This document shows, piece by piece, positions 16,640-26,000 of a stretch of 64,000 bases of DNA (position 1 is the first letter of the stretch; each line of letters starts with the position of its first letter). The translations under genes were made by a program, and so were the position numbers. Origin of the DNA: Bacteriovoracaceae bacterium UBA3083 (GTDB taxonomy: Bacteria > Bdellovibrionota > Bacteriovoracia > Bacteriovoracales > Bacteriovoracaceae); NCBI GenBank assembly GCA_002366565.1, contig DFBJ01000009.1, positions 124,001 to 188,000 of the forward strand, given 5' to 3'. Under the pieces are notes generated by a model. It searched no databases. It saw nothing but the letters and a program-made list of their open reading frames with translations, and was not told the origin of the DNA.

Positions 16640-17749
16640 ATGAAGAAGATCTTAACAATTTTAACTATACTGTTTTCTGTAGGTTCACTACAGGCTACAG
16701 AGAAAATTAAAGTAAAGAGCTTAAAGTACTCTGCCAAAAATAACTCAGTAGGGGAAATATCAATTAGATTTGAAGGGAACCTAGAGTCTGCTCCAGAACT
16801 AACAATCAAAGATAGCATGATTCAAGTTGCTTTAAATGAAGCAATTGTATGGCCAAAAATTGAAAAGAAGATCTCTGTAGATAAGAATTTAGACTCTACA
16901 GTTATGGCCTATCAATTCAATAAAGAAGTTGCGAGAGTTAGAGCAATCCTTCCTTATTCTATTAAAGGGCTAGAAGATAGAGTAAGTATTACAATTCGTG
17001 GAAAGAGTATCAATCTTCAATTCCCAAGAATTATCAGTGCTTCTCCTGTTGTAAAAAAGGCAGTTGTAAAGGCCAAGAAACAAAACCTTGAGCAATATGA
17101 TGAGAGCTATTTAGATAAGCTTATTAAAGAAAAAGAGCAGAGCAAAGCACCAACAAAAAAACTTGGAAAAATGGCAAAAGCGGCTCCAGTTATAGCCTCT
17201 GATAAGGTCAATGTGGCACTATCTGGTATCGAAAAAGATACTCTAAATGAAGGTAAGTCTTCGTTTTCATTAACTGGCTATATTGGCAAATTTGTTGCTT
17301 TTCTAGGGGTAGTACTTCTTCTCTTTTATGGAGTAGTGGCCTTAATGAAAAAGGGTGTTTTAAAGAAAGGTAAATTAGGGTTTTTAAATAGTACTAAAGT
17401 TATCGAAGTCATGAATACTACTTATGTAGGTCCTAAGAGAAGCTTAATGTTAATCAAGGCCCACAAACAAGTTTTCTTAGTAGCTAACACTGAAAAAGGA
17501 ATGGAATTTTTGTCTGAAGTAAATGATATCTCAGGACTGATTAAAGAAGGTGAGAAGTCTCTTTCAGGAAATAACTTTGATTCAGATTTAGGATCAGCAA
17601 ACTTAGAAGAAAAATCATTTAACTTAAAAGATGATATTGAAAAATCAGCTGAACAGAATGTTGAGCTTAATACTGATGTAGTGAAAGATAGTGTTAAATT
17701 ATCACAAAAAATTAAAGAAAAAGTAAAAACACTTAAACCATTACAATAA
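16640..17749 (+). CDS. fliO: FliO-like flagellar export protein with N-terminal AMIN-like domain
   Basis: I choose the ATG at 16640 over those at 16622 and 16628: a GGAG lies six bases before it and the protein then begins with a clean signal peptide (MKKILTILTILFSVGSLQA). The 369-residue protein has a periplasmic beta-rich part (about 20-120) resembling an AMIN domain, a Lys-rich linker, one transmembrane helix (about 216-236), and the FliO domain after it (VIEVMNTTYVGPKRSLMLIK). FliO assists assembly of the FliP-FliQ-FliR export core. It is far longer than the enterobacterial FliO (about 120 residues) because of the N-terminal domain. Its place between fliN and fliP supports the call. Confidence 0.85.
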   Translation: MKKILTILTILFSVGSLQATEKIKVKSLKYSAKNNSVGEISIRFEGNLESAPELTIKDSMIQVALNEAIVWPKIEKKISVDKNLDSTVMAYQFNKEVARVRAILPYSIKGLEDRVSITIRGKSINLQFPRIISASPVVKKAVVKAKKQNLEQYDESYLDKLIKEKEQSKAPTKKLGKMAKAAPVIASDKVNVALSGIEKDTLNEGKSSFSLTGYIGKFVAFLGVVLLLFYGVVALMKKGVLKKGKLGFLNSTKVIEVMNTTYVGPKRSLMLIKAHKQVFLVANTEKGMEFLSEVNDISGLIKEGEKSLSGNNFDSDLGSANLEEKSFNLKDDIEKSAEQNVELNTDVVKDSVKLSQKIKEKVKTLKPLQ

Positions 17750-17762
17750 GGTTGGTCAGAGC

Positions 17763-18521
17763 ATGGAAGCTCTTTTGAATAAAAAGAATTTTATAAAATT
17801 TATCTTGGGACTAGTGCTTCTTCAAACAGAAGCATTTGCTCAATCTTCTGGTGTAAACCTTCCTGGAATGGCCATCAACTTTGGTAATGGTACTAATCTT
17901 GTGGATACAATCCAAGTATTAGTTTTATTTACTGTTTTAACTATGGCGCCAGCTATACTTATTCTTTGTACTTGTTTTACAAGAATTATAGTTGTTCTTA
18001 GTTTTATGAGACAGGCAATTGGAACACAGAGTATGCCACCAAACCAAGTACTTATTGGTTTCGCTTTATTCTTGTCAATTTTTGTGATGCAGCCTACTGG
18101 AGAGCAGATCTATAAAAATGCAATTACTCCATATGTAGATAAGAAAATAACAACGACAGTAGCACTAGATAGAATTGAATACTCTCTTCGTGGATTCATG
18201 ACGAAGCAGGTAAGAAAAGCAGATATAGGACTTTTCTATGATGTTACTGGAAGAAAGGCACCAAACACTATTGCTGATGTTCCTATTCATTTTCTAATCC
18301 CTGCTTTTATTATTTCTGAATTGAAGACGGCCTTTCAAATAGGCTTCTTATTATATATTCCATTTCTAATTCTAGATATGGTTGTCGCATCAGTTCTAAT
18401 GGCGATGGGGATGATGATGTTACCTCCTGTGGTTGTATCACTTCCATTTAAGTTATTACTATTTGTATTAGTAGATGGTTGGCAGTTAGTTACGGGATCA
18501 ATACTGAGATCGTTTCATTAG
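17763..18521 (+). CDS. fliP: Flagellar export gate protein FliP
   Basis: A 252-residue protein with a cleavable-type signal (residues about 1-26, ending EAFAQ), as in many FliP proteins, then transmembrane segments with the signature LILCTCFTRIIVVLSFMRQA and QSMPPNQVLIGFALFLSIFV, and the C-terminal GWQLVTGSILRSF. FliP forms the pentameric core of the export gate with FliQ and FliR. It is 13 bases after fliO and before fliQ in the usual order. Confidence 0.97.
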   Translation: MEALLNKKNFIKFILGLVLLQTEAFAQSSGVNLPGMAINFGNGTNLVDTIQVLVLFTVLTMAPAILILCTCFTRIIVVLSFMRQAIGTQSMPPNQVLIGFALFLSIFVMQPTGEQIYKNAITPYVDKKITTTVALDRIEYSLRGFMTKQVRKADIGLFYDVTGRKAPNTIADVPIHFLIPAFIISELKTAFQIGFLLYIPFLILDMVVASVLMAMGMMMLPPVVVSLPFKLLLFVLVDGWQLVTGSILRSFH

Positions 18522-18534
18522 GAAGAGGTAGAAA

Positions 18535-18810
18535 ATGGGTTTTGACGGAATATCAGATATTACAAATCAAGCAATTAAGATTGCACTTTTAATTTCCTCT
18601 CCGATGCTCGTAGGAGCACTAGTTATGGGTATTTTAGTTTCAATTTTTCAAGCAGTAACTCAGATCAATGAGCAAACACTTTCCTTTATTCCAAAGATTT
18701 TAGTGATTGTTGGAGCATTAGTAATATTCGCTCCTTGGATGTCTGATACTTTAACAACATTTACTAAAGAATTAATTATTAGTATTCCTCAGGTGGTTGC
18801 AGGTAGATGA
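18535..18810 (+). CDS. fliQ: Flagellar export gate protein FliQ
   Basis: A 91-residue protein with two hydrophobic helices and the FliQ hallmark GILVSIFQAVTQINEQTLSF followed by PKILVI. It packs around the FliP-FliR core of the export gate. Its stop overlaps the fliR start by four bases (ATGA), indicating translational coupling. Confidence 0.97.
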   Translation: MGFDGISDITNQAIKIALLISSPMLVGALVMGILVSIFQAVTQINEQTLSFIPKILVIVGALVIFAPWMSDTLTTFTKELIISIPQVVAGR

Positions 18811-19586
18811 TAAATATTCAAGTTGTTGATCAATATTCAGTAATTGCTTTTTGGTTATGTTTTACCAGATTCATTGCTGTAAGTTTTCAACTTCCAATAT
18901 TTGATAATGGAGCAGTTCCAAATCTTGTTAAGATTTTAGCTACTCTTGTAATTACATATGCATTCTTTCCTTTCTTAGAAGGGGAGATATTGAAAGATGT
19001 TGTTCACTATGGAGTTGATGGTTTTTGGTATTTAACAATATTTAATACTGTCGTTGGTTTATTAGTAGGGTTCTTTGTTAAGATTATAATGAGTATCTAT
19101 ACTGCAGCCGGTTCTTTAATCACTCAACAGGTTGGATTTGGAGCTGTTAGTTACTTCGATCCTACAAGTGCACAGCAAATTGGTCCATTTGAACAATTAA
19201 TAAAATGGACAGTACTTATCATTATTCTATCTTCTGGTGCATTACTTCCGATGTTTAAAGGTATGTACTCATCATTTTTCTCTATCTCTGCATTAGATAT
19301 GGGGAAATTTGCTGCAAGTCCAGAGTTTTACTTAAGGTTGTTTAAGAATATGTTTCTTTCAGCTTTAATGCTTTCTTCGCCTATGATTTTTACGAATATG
19401 TTGATTATGACAATTCTAGGAATCGTAGCAAGAACAGTACCTCAAATGAATGTTATTATGGTGAGTTTCGCCGTAAATATAGGACTAGGATTGTTAGTCT
19501 TTGTTGCAACTTCTCAAGAGTTTTTTCGTGTAGCAATTAAAATGTATACGGATAACTTAGGTGAGTGGTTTCAATTTATAATCTAG
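18807..19586 (+). CDS. fliR: Flagellar export gate protein FliR
   Basis: A 259-residue polytopic protein of normal FliR length, with conserved segments FWLCFTRFIAVSFQLPIF near the N terminus and GIVARTVPQMNVIMVSFAVN near the C terminus. FliR is the single-copy component of the FliP5-FliQ4-FliR1 gate. It overlaps fliQ by four bases and is followed by flhB after eight bases. Confidence 0.97.
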   Translation: MINIQVVDQYSVIAFWLCFTRFIAVSFQLPIFDNGAVPNLVKILATLVITYAFFPFLEGEILKDVVHYGVDGFWYLTIFNTVVGLLVGFFVKIIMSIYTAAGSLITQQVGFGAVSYFDPTSAQQIGPFEQLIKWTVLIIILSSGALLPMFKGMYSSFFSISALDMGKFAASPEFYLRLFKNMFLSALMLSSPMIFTNMLIMTILGIVARTVPQMNVIMVSFAVNIGLGLLVFVATSQEFFRVAIKMYTDNLGEWFQFII

Positions 19587-19594
19587 GATAGTCA

Positions 19595-20677
19595 ATGGCA
19601 GATGGTGGTGACAGCGACGCAGAAAAGACGGAAGACCCCTCCCAGCATCGAATAGATGAGTTTCGAAAGCGTGGTGAAGTAGCTTCCTCTAAAGAACTAA
19701 CAAGTGTGTTAGTCCTTGCGGCATCGTTAATGACGCTAGGGCTTTCTATGGTTTATATGTATGAAGTTCTTTCTGAATTTGTGCAGTGGTTATACACATT
19801 AGATACTGCAAGTGCTTATACAGAAAAATCACTGAATACAATAGTTCACAAGCTAATAACTGTTTCACTGAAAAGTGTAGCACCAATGTTTTTAGTGACT
19901 TTAGCAATTGGAGTATCTGCAAATATTGCTCAAGTGGGACTATTATTTTCTCCTGAAGTCCTAGAGTGGAAGCCTGAGAGAATTAATCCATTACAAGGGG
20001 TTAAGAAACTCTTTTCTATGAAGTCTTTAGTAGAAGCAATTAAAGGGGTTTTTAAGTTTGTATTCATCTTAGGTATTGTTTACTACTTTTTAAAAGATGA
20101 AATGCATACTTTTGGAGGTTTTTTTCATTTAGATTTCTTTCAGTCATTTCTTTATGGAAAAACATTCTTGATTAAGCTTGGTTTTGCAATTGTTTTAGGT
20201 CTTGTTGTAATAGCGATCGGAGATTTTGCTTATCAAAAGTTCTCTTATAAGAAGAAGCTGATGATGACAAAAGAAGAAGCAAAGCAAGAGCATAAGCAAC
20301 AAGATGGTAACCCTGAGATTAAACAAAGAATTAGGGCCGTTCAAAGAGAGATGTCTCAGAGAAGGGTTATGAGTGAAGTGCCAAAGGCAGATGTTATTGT
20401 TACGAATCCAACTCATATCTCAATAGCTCTTAAGTATGATCCTGAGACTATGGTTTCTCCTGAAGTTATAGCAAAGGGAGCAGATGTTTTAGCCCTTAAG
20501 ATTAGAGAAATTGCAAAGGGTCATGATATCCCAATTGTAGAAAATGTTCCTCTTGCAAGAGGGTTATATAAGACAGTTAAAGAAGGGCAAGGAGTGCCAC
20601 GAAATCTTTATAAAGCTGTCGCAGAAGTTTTAGCATTTACATATAAGTTAAAGAAACAAAAAAAGGCTTTAAGCTAA
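19595..20677 (+). CDS. flhB: Flagellar export switch protein FlhB
   Basis: A 360-residue protein with the characteristic start (DAEKTEDPSQHRIDEFRKRG), four transmembrane segments, and the cytoplasmic autocleavage site NPTH at residues 271-274 in VIVTNPTHISIALKYD. Cleavage between Asn and Pro switches export from hook to filament substrates. The DGNPEIKQRIR segment before it is conserved. It is 12 bases upstream of flhA. Confidence 0.98.
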   Translation: MADGGDSDAEKTEDPSQHRIDEFRKRGEVASSKELTSVLVLAASLMTLGLSMVYMYEVLSEFVQWLYTLDTASAYTEKSLNTIVHKLITVSLKSVAPMFLVTLAIGVSANIAQVGLLFSPEVLEWKPERINPLQGVKKLFSMKSLVEAIKGVFKFVFILGIVYYFLKDEMHTFGGFFHLDFFQSFLYGKTFLIKLGFAIVLGLVVIAIGDFAYQKFSYKKKLMMTKEEAKQEHKQQDGNPEIKQRIRAVQREMSQRRVMSEVPKADVIVTNPTHISIALKYDPETMVSPEVIAKGADVLALKIREIAKGHDIPIVENVPLARGLYKTVKEGQGVPRNLYKAVAEVLAFTYKLKKQKKALS

Positions 20678-20689
20678 TAGGAAAAATCC

Positions 20690-22768
20690 ATGGAAGGAAA
20701 TTTCGCTGACAAATTCAAGGCATTAAGTAAGAACTCAGATCTTATGGTTGCTGTAGGTCTATTACTCATACTAAGTGTAATGATTATACCTGTACCTCCA
20801 TTTTTATTAGACTTACTATTTGCTCTTACTTTATCTGGAGCAGTTGTAATCCTACTTATAGCTGTATACTCAAAGAAAGCATTAGATTTTTCAACTTTTC
20901 CTTCAGTTCTCCTAGTATCAACTCTATTTAGACTTTCATTAAACGTAGCATCTACAAAGAATATCTTAATTCGTGGTGGTACAGATGGTGTAAGTGCTGC
21001 AGGTGAGATCATTAGGGCCTTTGGAGAGTTTGTTGTTGGTGGTAATTATGTTGTAGGAATTATCGTCTTTATTATTCTAGTAATTATTAACTTCATGGTT
21101 ATTACAAAAGGTGCCGGTAGAGTTGCAGAGGTTGGAGCAAGATTCACCTTAGATGCAATGCCTGGTAAGCAGATGGCAATTGATGCTGACCTAAACGCTG
21201 GTCTTATCGACGATGCTATGGCCAAGAAGAGAAGACAAGAAGTTGCTGAAGAAGCAGATTTCTACGGTTCTATGGATGGTGCGTCTAAATTCGTTAGAGG
21301 AGATGCCATTGCAGGTATCTTGATTACTTTTATAAACGTATTAGCTGGAATTGCTATTGGTGTAATGCAGTATGACTTAAGTGCTGGAGATGCAGCAGAG
21401 GTTTTTACTCTTTTAACTGTTGGTGATGGTTTAATATCTCAAATACCTGCTCTTGTTATATCAACAGCTGCCGGTATTATTATTACGAGAAATACATCTG
21501 AAGATTCACTTGGTTCTCAGATTACAAATCAATTCAAAGTTCATCCAAAGGCCATGTATATAGCAAGTGGTACATTGTTTGTATTCGCTGTAATCCCAGG
21601 GCTACCAAAAGCACCATTTATGATGATCGGGACTTTATTGGCCTATGTTGGTTGGAGAATGGAGAAAGTTAATGCTGAGGATAAAGTAGCAGCAGCTCAA
21701 GAGAACGTTGAAGAGAAGAAGGCGACTCCAGATAGCTTAGAAGATCTACTAAATCTAGAATTAGTAGAGTTAGAAGTTGGATATGGGCTTGTAAGTCTTG
21801 TGGATGCAGAGCAAAATGGTGATTTACTTGAAAGAATTACACATATTCGAAAACAATTCGCTTTAGACTGGGGTGTAATCATTCCTTCTGTTAGAATTAA
21901 AGATAACTTAGAGTTGAAGCCAGGAGGGTACAGCATCAAAGTTAAAGGTATTGAAGTGGCAAGTGGAGACTTAATGTCTGATCACTTTTTGGCCATGGAT
22001 CCAGGATCAGTTATTGAAAAGATTGATGGTGTAGAAACTGTTGAACCAGTTTTTGGACTACCTGCTGTTTGGATATCTGAAGACCAGAAAGACGATGCTC
22101 AATACAATGGTTACACAGTAGTTGATCTTTCAACTGTTATGGCCACTCATATAACAGAAGTTCTAAAAACAAACTTACATGAATTATTTGGAAGACAGGA
22201 GCTTGTAAGAGTTGTTGATAACTTTAAAGAACAATATCCAAAGATTGTATCTGACCTTATTCCTGAAATTCTACCTCTTGGAACAGTTCTAAAAGTAATG
22301 CAAAATCTACTTAGAGAAGGTGTTTCAATAAGAGATTTAAGAACTATTTTAGAAACACTAGCAGAATATGGAACTTCAGTTAAAGACACAGATTCACTAA
22401 CAGAGTTCTCAAGACAGTCACTGTATAGGACAATTACTGAGTCGATAAGAGGGGATCAGGGAGATGTTCCTCTTTTCACTCTAGATAGAAATATTGAAGA
22501 AAATATTGCAAACAATATTATTCAAACTGAGCAAGGGCAACAATTGAGCCTTGATCCAAAAATTACTCAACATATTCTTGCAAGTCTTAATGAAAAGATT
22601 GAAGAAGCAACGAATATGGGTGAAAAGATGGTTGTACTTTGTAGTCCAGTTATCAGAAATCACTTTAAAAAATTAACAGAAAAATTTATTCCGAATCTTG
22701 TTGTGATTAGTCATAATGAATTAAGTTCGGAAGCTAATATTAGATCACTTGGTACGGTGAGGTTGTAG
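20690..22768 (+). CDS. flhA: Flagellar export protein FlhA
   Basis: A 692-residue protein of normal length. The first half has about eight transmembrane segments with the FHIPEP-family core (FRLSLNVASTKNILIRG, then MPGKQMAIDADLNAGLID). The second half is the large cytoplasmic domain that forms the nonameric docking ring for chaperone-substrate complexes. It ends exactly where flhF begins, with no spacer. Nothing unusual is visible. Confidence 0.98.
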   Translation: MEGNFADKFKALSKNSDLMVAVGLLLILSVMIIPVPPFLLDLLFALTLSGAVVILLIAVYSKKALDFSTFPSVLLVSTLFRLSLNVASTKNILIRGGTDGVSAAGEIIRAFGEFVVGGNYVVGIIVFIILVIINFMVITKGAGRVAEVGARFTLDAMPGKQMAIDADLNAGLIDDAMAKKRRQEVAEEADFYGSMDGASKFVRGDAIAGILITFINVLAGIAIGVMQYDLSAGDAAEVFTLLTVGDGLISQIPALVISTAAGIIITRNTSEDSLGSQITNQFKVHPKAMYIASGTLFVFAVIPGLPKAPFMMIGTLLAYVGWRMEKVNAEDKVAAAQENVEEKKATPDSLEDLLNLELVELEVGYGLVSLVDAEQNGDLLERITHIRKQFALDWGVIIPSVRIKDNLELKPGGYSIKVKGIEVASGDLMSDHFLAMDPGSVIEKIDGVETVEPVFGLPAVWISEDQKDDAQYNGYTVVDLSTVMATHITEVLKTNLHELFGRQELVRVVDNFKEQYPKIVSDLIPEILPLGTVLKVMQNLLREGVSIRDLRTILETLAEYGTSVKDTDSLTEFSRQSLYRTITESIRGDQGDVPLFTLDRNIEENIANNIIQTEQGQQLSLDPKITQHILASLNEKIEEATNMGEKMVVLCSPVIRNHFKKLTEKFIPNLVVISHNELSSEANIRSLGTVRL

Positions 22769-24262
22769 ATGTATGTAAGAAAATTTGAAGCTGACTCTTT
22801 AGATGAAGCCCTTAAGAACATTAAATTAGAGTTAGGGCCAGATGCTATTATTCTAAAGACTATTACTAATAAAGGACTAAAAGGTGCTTTCAAGAAAAAG
22901 AAAATTGAAATCACTGCAGCTATTAGTGAGAAGAACTACTCTAAGAAAGCTAAAGTAGACCATGTCTTAGATGACAGTCAGAAAGGACAATTTTATTCTA
23001 ATAATTCTAGTTATGTTTCAAACATGATTGATGACTATGAAACAAATACTAATGAAAATTCGAGAGCTACAGTTGCTAGTCCAAGTGGTGCCGCAGGGTA
23101 TGGGAAATTAGGTTTAAATAAGTCAGTAAATACAAACGAGAATCAAATGGCAAAGAATAATGATCTAGATGACTTTCTATCAGATGCAGTTGATAAAGTG
23201 AAAGCTGTTACTAACAATATTGTTCATTCTACAAAAGCAAATGTTGATAACTTCTTTGGAGAACATGAAGAAGAACTTATTGAAGAGAGCTTTGAGAATG
23301 AAGTACATAAGGCATCTGCTGAAGAATACGAAGTACCACGTAGAGAGCAAAGAGCTGAAAGAGTTGAGACTAGAACTGAAGTAAAGTACGACGACAGTGT
23401 TGTTCTTGAGCAAAGAAAGAAAATAGATGATTTAGAAAAGAAACTTTTTGAATTAAGTAAGAATGTTGAAAGGTTAGATAAGAAAGAACCAAATGGGATA
23501 TATGAACTTAGAGCTACACTTAGAAGCTTAGATATTTCAGAAAAGTATATTCATAATCTTATAAGAAAAGCTATTTTTGAAATGAGTAGAGAAGAGCTAG
23601 AAGATTCAGAAATCGTATTTGAATTTGCTTTAAGAGAAATGATTGAGTGTGTGAATACTGCTATGCCACTTTTCTCTTCTTCTGACTCTGATGAGGGTGT
23701 TGTTACAGTTATTCTTTCTGAGACATCTACAGGCCAAACATCAATGTCTTATAAGATCGGAGCACTTAAGCCTGATTCGACTATTGTAAAAAGTAGTTTA
23801 AATGGAGCTCATAGTGAAGGAAAAGAATTTAGTCGTAAATTATTTGGATTAAATGTATCAGAAACAACAAACGTAGCAGAAACAGTTTCAATGTGTAGAA
23901 AAACAATTGAGGAAGGTAAGTGCGCGTTTATTGATTACAAAAATAATTCAGATGATATTAATGAAACGAAAAAGTTTATAGATGGATTAAGAAGATCATT
24001 TGGCAAGGTGGAAGTATTGATCTCTCTTTCCGCAATTCATTCTGAAATCTATAATAGAAAAGTCGTTTCTAGATATAAAGGTCTAGCAAATGGGATCGTG
24101 ATTTCAAATTTAGATCTATGTTTAAACTTTGGAGCATTATTTAATATTACTGAAGAAAATAATAATCTTCCACTGAAGTTCTACGGAACAGGTGAAGTAG
24201 TTCCTGATGATTTAGAGGCTGCAACTGCAGAAAGATTATTAGCTGGAATTTTTCAGTTCTAA
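22769..24262 (+). CDS. flhF: FlhF-like protein with degenerate GTPase domain
   Basis: A 497-residue protein. The N terminus MYVRKFEADSLDEALKNIKL with ELGPDAIILKT is the FlhF B-domain signature. A long low-complexity, acidic linker (about 60-230) is followed by a short coiled coil and an N-domain-like helical part. The SRP-type G domain should begin near residue 313, but the P-loop (usually G-x-x-G-x-GKTT) reads LSETSTGQTS with no Lys, the G3 DTAGR position reads IDYKNNS, and the G4 TKLD reads SNLD. The C-terminal LKFYGTGEVVPDDLEAA still matches the FlhF GQ-x-VPDD region, so the fold is kept but nucleotide binding is probably lost. FlhF normally marks the cell pole for flagellum assembly. Position between flhA and flhG supports identity. 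Confidence 0.85.
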   Translation: MYVRKFEADSLDEALKNIKLELGPDAIILKTITNKGLKGAFKKKKIEITAAISEKNYSKKAKVDHVLDDSQKGQFYSNNSSYVSNMIDDYETNTNENSRATVASPSGAAGYGKLGLNKSVNTNENQMAKNNDLDDFLSDAVDKVKAVTNNIVHSTKANVDNFFGEHEEELIEESFENEVHKASAEEYEVPRREQRAERVETRTEVKYDDSVVLEQRKKIDDLEKKLFELSKNVERLDKKEPNGIYELRATLRSLDISEKYIHNLIRKAIFEMSREELEDSEIVFEFALREMIECVNTAMPLFSSSDSDEGVVTVILSETSTGQTSMSYKIGALKPDSTIVKSSLNGAHSEGKEFSRKLFGLNVSETTNVAETVSMCRKTIEEGKCAFIDYKNNSDDINETKKFIDGLRRSFGKVEVLISLSAIHSEIYNRKVVSRYKGLANGIVISNLDLCLNFGALFNITEENNNLPLKFYGTGEVVPDDLEAATAERLLAGIFQF

Positions 24263-24315
24263 GAAGTAACTAACTTCGACATAGGATTTGTCAAAGTTAT
24301 AATATAGGAGACAGG

Positions 24316-25191
24316 ATGTCGACAAAGAGCGCCGCTCAATGGCTTGTAGGCCATAATCGTTTTGAACAGAAGAAAGAATCAAGTTCAGAAAAAAAGAACT
24401 TTGGAAACGCAAAGACTATTTCTATAACCTCAGGAAAAGGGGGAGTAGGAAAGACATCAATCTCATTAAAACTTGCAAAAATTTTATCAGAGAAAGGATA
24501 CAGAACACTCGTAATTGATTGTGATTATAACCTTTCTAATACGGCCGTTAAACTTGGTCTTCCTCTATCTGACAACTTCTATTCTTTATTATCAGCTAAG
24601 AAGTCATTTGAAGAGTGTCTTGTTAAGCATGATGGTTACTATCTACTTTCTGGATGTAATGGAAGTATTGAACTTTTAAATGAATCAGTTGGAATTGAAA
24701 AATTTATAATTGATATATTAGTTAGTCATGAAAATGAATTTGACTATATACTCTTGGACAGCCCAGCAGGGATAGGTAGAGAGAACCTTACATTAAATGC
24801 ATACAGTGATCACAGGTTTGTTGTAGTGACACCTGATAGGTCATCACTCACAGACTCGTACTCTTTAATGAAAATCTTGAGTAATAAGTATGGAGTAAGT
24901 GAAAACCACCTTATTGTGAATAAAATTTCCAGTGATAAGCAGTATAAAAGAATTATTAAAACCCTCGGGGATACTGTCGATAAATTTCTAGGTACTAGGC
25001 TAAAAGTGCTTGGTAGTGTTGATAGAAAAAATATCTCTGTAGATCAGTTTGATCGTATCTTATTCGGTGAGGAAGAATTTGCCCTTCACCAGAATTTCAT
25101 TAACATAGTTGAAATGTTCTCCGAAGAGAATGTTGGTACCATGGTGCCGACCTCTGAACATGGACAAGATGTCCATCTAAACGTTTGCTAA
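24316..25191 (+). CDS. flhG: FlhG/FleN MinD-like ATPase
   Basis: A 291-residue ParA/MinD-family ATPase with an intact deviant Walker A (SGKGGVGKTS), switch region LVIDCDYNLSN and LLDSPAGIG. FlhG sets flagellar number and counteracts FlhF. The C-terminal region (about 255-291) is short and lacks obvious membrane-targeting amphipathic pattern, though this is hard to judge. The N-terminal leader (MSTKSAAQWLVGHNRFEQ) lacks the DQAxxLR motif by which FlhG normally stimulates the FlhF GTPase, in keeping with the degenerate FlhF next door. An AGGAG site precedes the ATG. Confidence 0.92.
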   Translation: MSTKSAAQWLVGHNRFEQKKESSSEKKNFGNAKTISITSGKGGVGKTSISLKLAKILSEKGYRTLVIDCDYNLSNTAVKLGLPLSDNFYSLLSAKKSFEECLVKHDGYYLLSGCNGSIELLNESVGIEKFIIDILVSHENEFDYILLDSPAGIGRENLTLNAYSDHRFVVVTPDRSSLTDSYSLMKILSNKYGVSENHLIVNKISSDKQYKRIIKTLGDTVDKFLGTRLKVLGSVDRKNISVDQFDRILFGEEEFALHQNFINIVEMFSEENVGTMVPTSEHGQDVHLNVC

Positions 25192-25202
25192 GGAGTGCAT
25201 GA

Positions 25203-25985
25203 ATGTCTTCAATCTCTAAGAAATTAAAAAATTTAAAAGACTATAGATCAACAGTAGATCCAAAAGTTAAAGATGAAATTATCATCGAGTATGCACCGTT
25301 AATTAAGTATATTGCACAAAGAATTGCTTCAAGGCTTCCTTCAAACGTTGAGCTAGATGACCTTATTTCATGTGGTGTAATCGGCTTAATGGATGCAATT
25401 GAAAAATTTGATCCAAGTAGAGATAACAAATTTAAAACATATGCAGAGTTCAGAATTAGAGGTTCTATTCTTGATGAGCTTAGAGCACAAGATTGGGTTC
25501 CAAGATCTGTAAGAGAGAAAGCAAAGTTAGTTGAAAGAGCATATGCAAAAATTGAAGCAGCAGAGGGGAGACCGGCAACAGATGAAGAAATGTGTGCTGA
25601 ACTTGGTGTAAATCAAGATGAATTCTACGATCTTCTTAATAAAGCTAAATCAGTATCAGTTTTAAATATTGATGATTCAGCATCTTTTAATAAAGGTGAT
25701 AAAAAATTAATCGCTGGCTTAGAAGATGATAGAAATAGTAATCCTTTTTATGCAGTAGCAAATAAAGGTTCAAGAGATAAAATTAAAGAAGGAATTGGTC
25801 AGCTGCCTGAAAAGCAAAGATTAGTACTTTCTCTTTATTATTATGAAGACCTAAACCTTAAAGAAATAGGGCAGGTTCTAAATGTAACTGAGTCTAGAGT
25901 TTCACAACTTCACACTCAGGCCATTATGAAACTGAAAGTAAAACTTAAAACAACTTTCGAATCTCCTGAAGATATTGCAAGTTAG
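25203..25985 (+). CDS. fliA: Flagellar RNA polymerase sigma factor (sigma-28 type)
   Basis: A 260-residue group 3 sigma factor of FliA/WhiG type. Region 2 carries ELDDLISCGVIGLMDAIEKF and FKTYAEFRIRGSILDELRAQ with DWVPRSVR, the diagnostic FliA segment. Region 3 is GRPATDEEMCAELGV, and region 4 has LPEKQRLVLSLYYYEDL with the helix-turn-helix LKEIGQVLNVTESRVSQLHT. It directs transcription of late flagellar and chemotaxis genes. It lies 11 bases after flhG in a classic flhF-flhG-fliA arrangement. No anti-sigma factor flgM is visible in the window. Confidence 0.96.
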   Translation: MSSISKKLKNLKDYRSTVDPKVKDEIIIEYAPLIKYIAQRIASRLPSNVELDDLISCGVIGLMDAIEKFDPSRDNKFKTYAEFRIRGSILDELRAQDWVPRSVREKAKLVERAYAKIEAAEGRPATDEEMCAELGVNQDEFYDLLNKAKSVSVLNIDDSASFNKGDKKLIAGLEDDRNSNPFYAVANKGSRDKIKEGIGQLPEKQRLVLSLYYYEDLNLKEIGQVLNVTESRVSQLHTQAIMKLKVKLKTTFESPEDIAS

Positions 25986-26000
25986 ATTAATAGAAGTTAT

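Noticed and set aside
24275..24303. Possible internal promoter (TTCGAC, 17 bases, TATAAT) before flhG
   Set aside because: The -35 box matches consensus poorly, and a start six or seven bases after the TATAAT would begin inside the Shine-Dalgarno of flhG, leaving no usable ribosome site.
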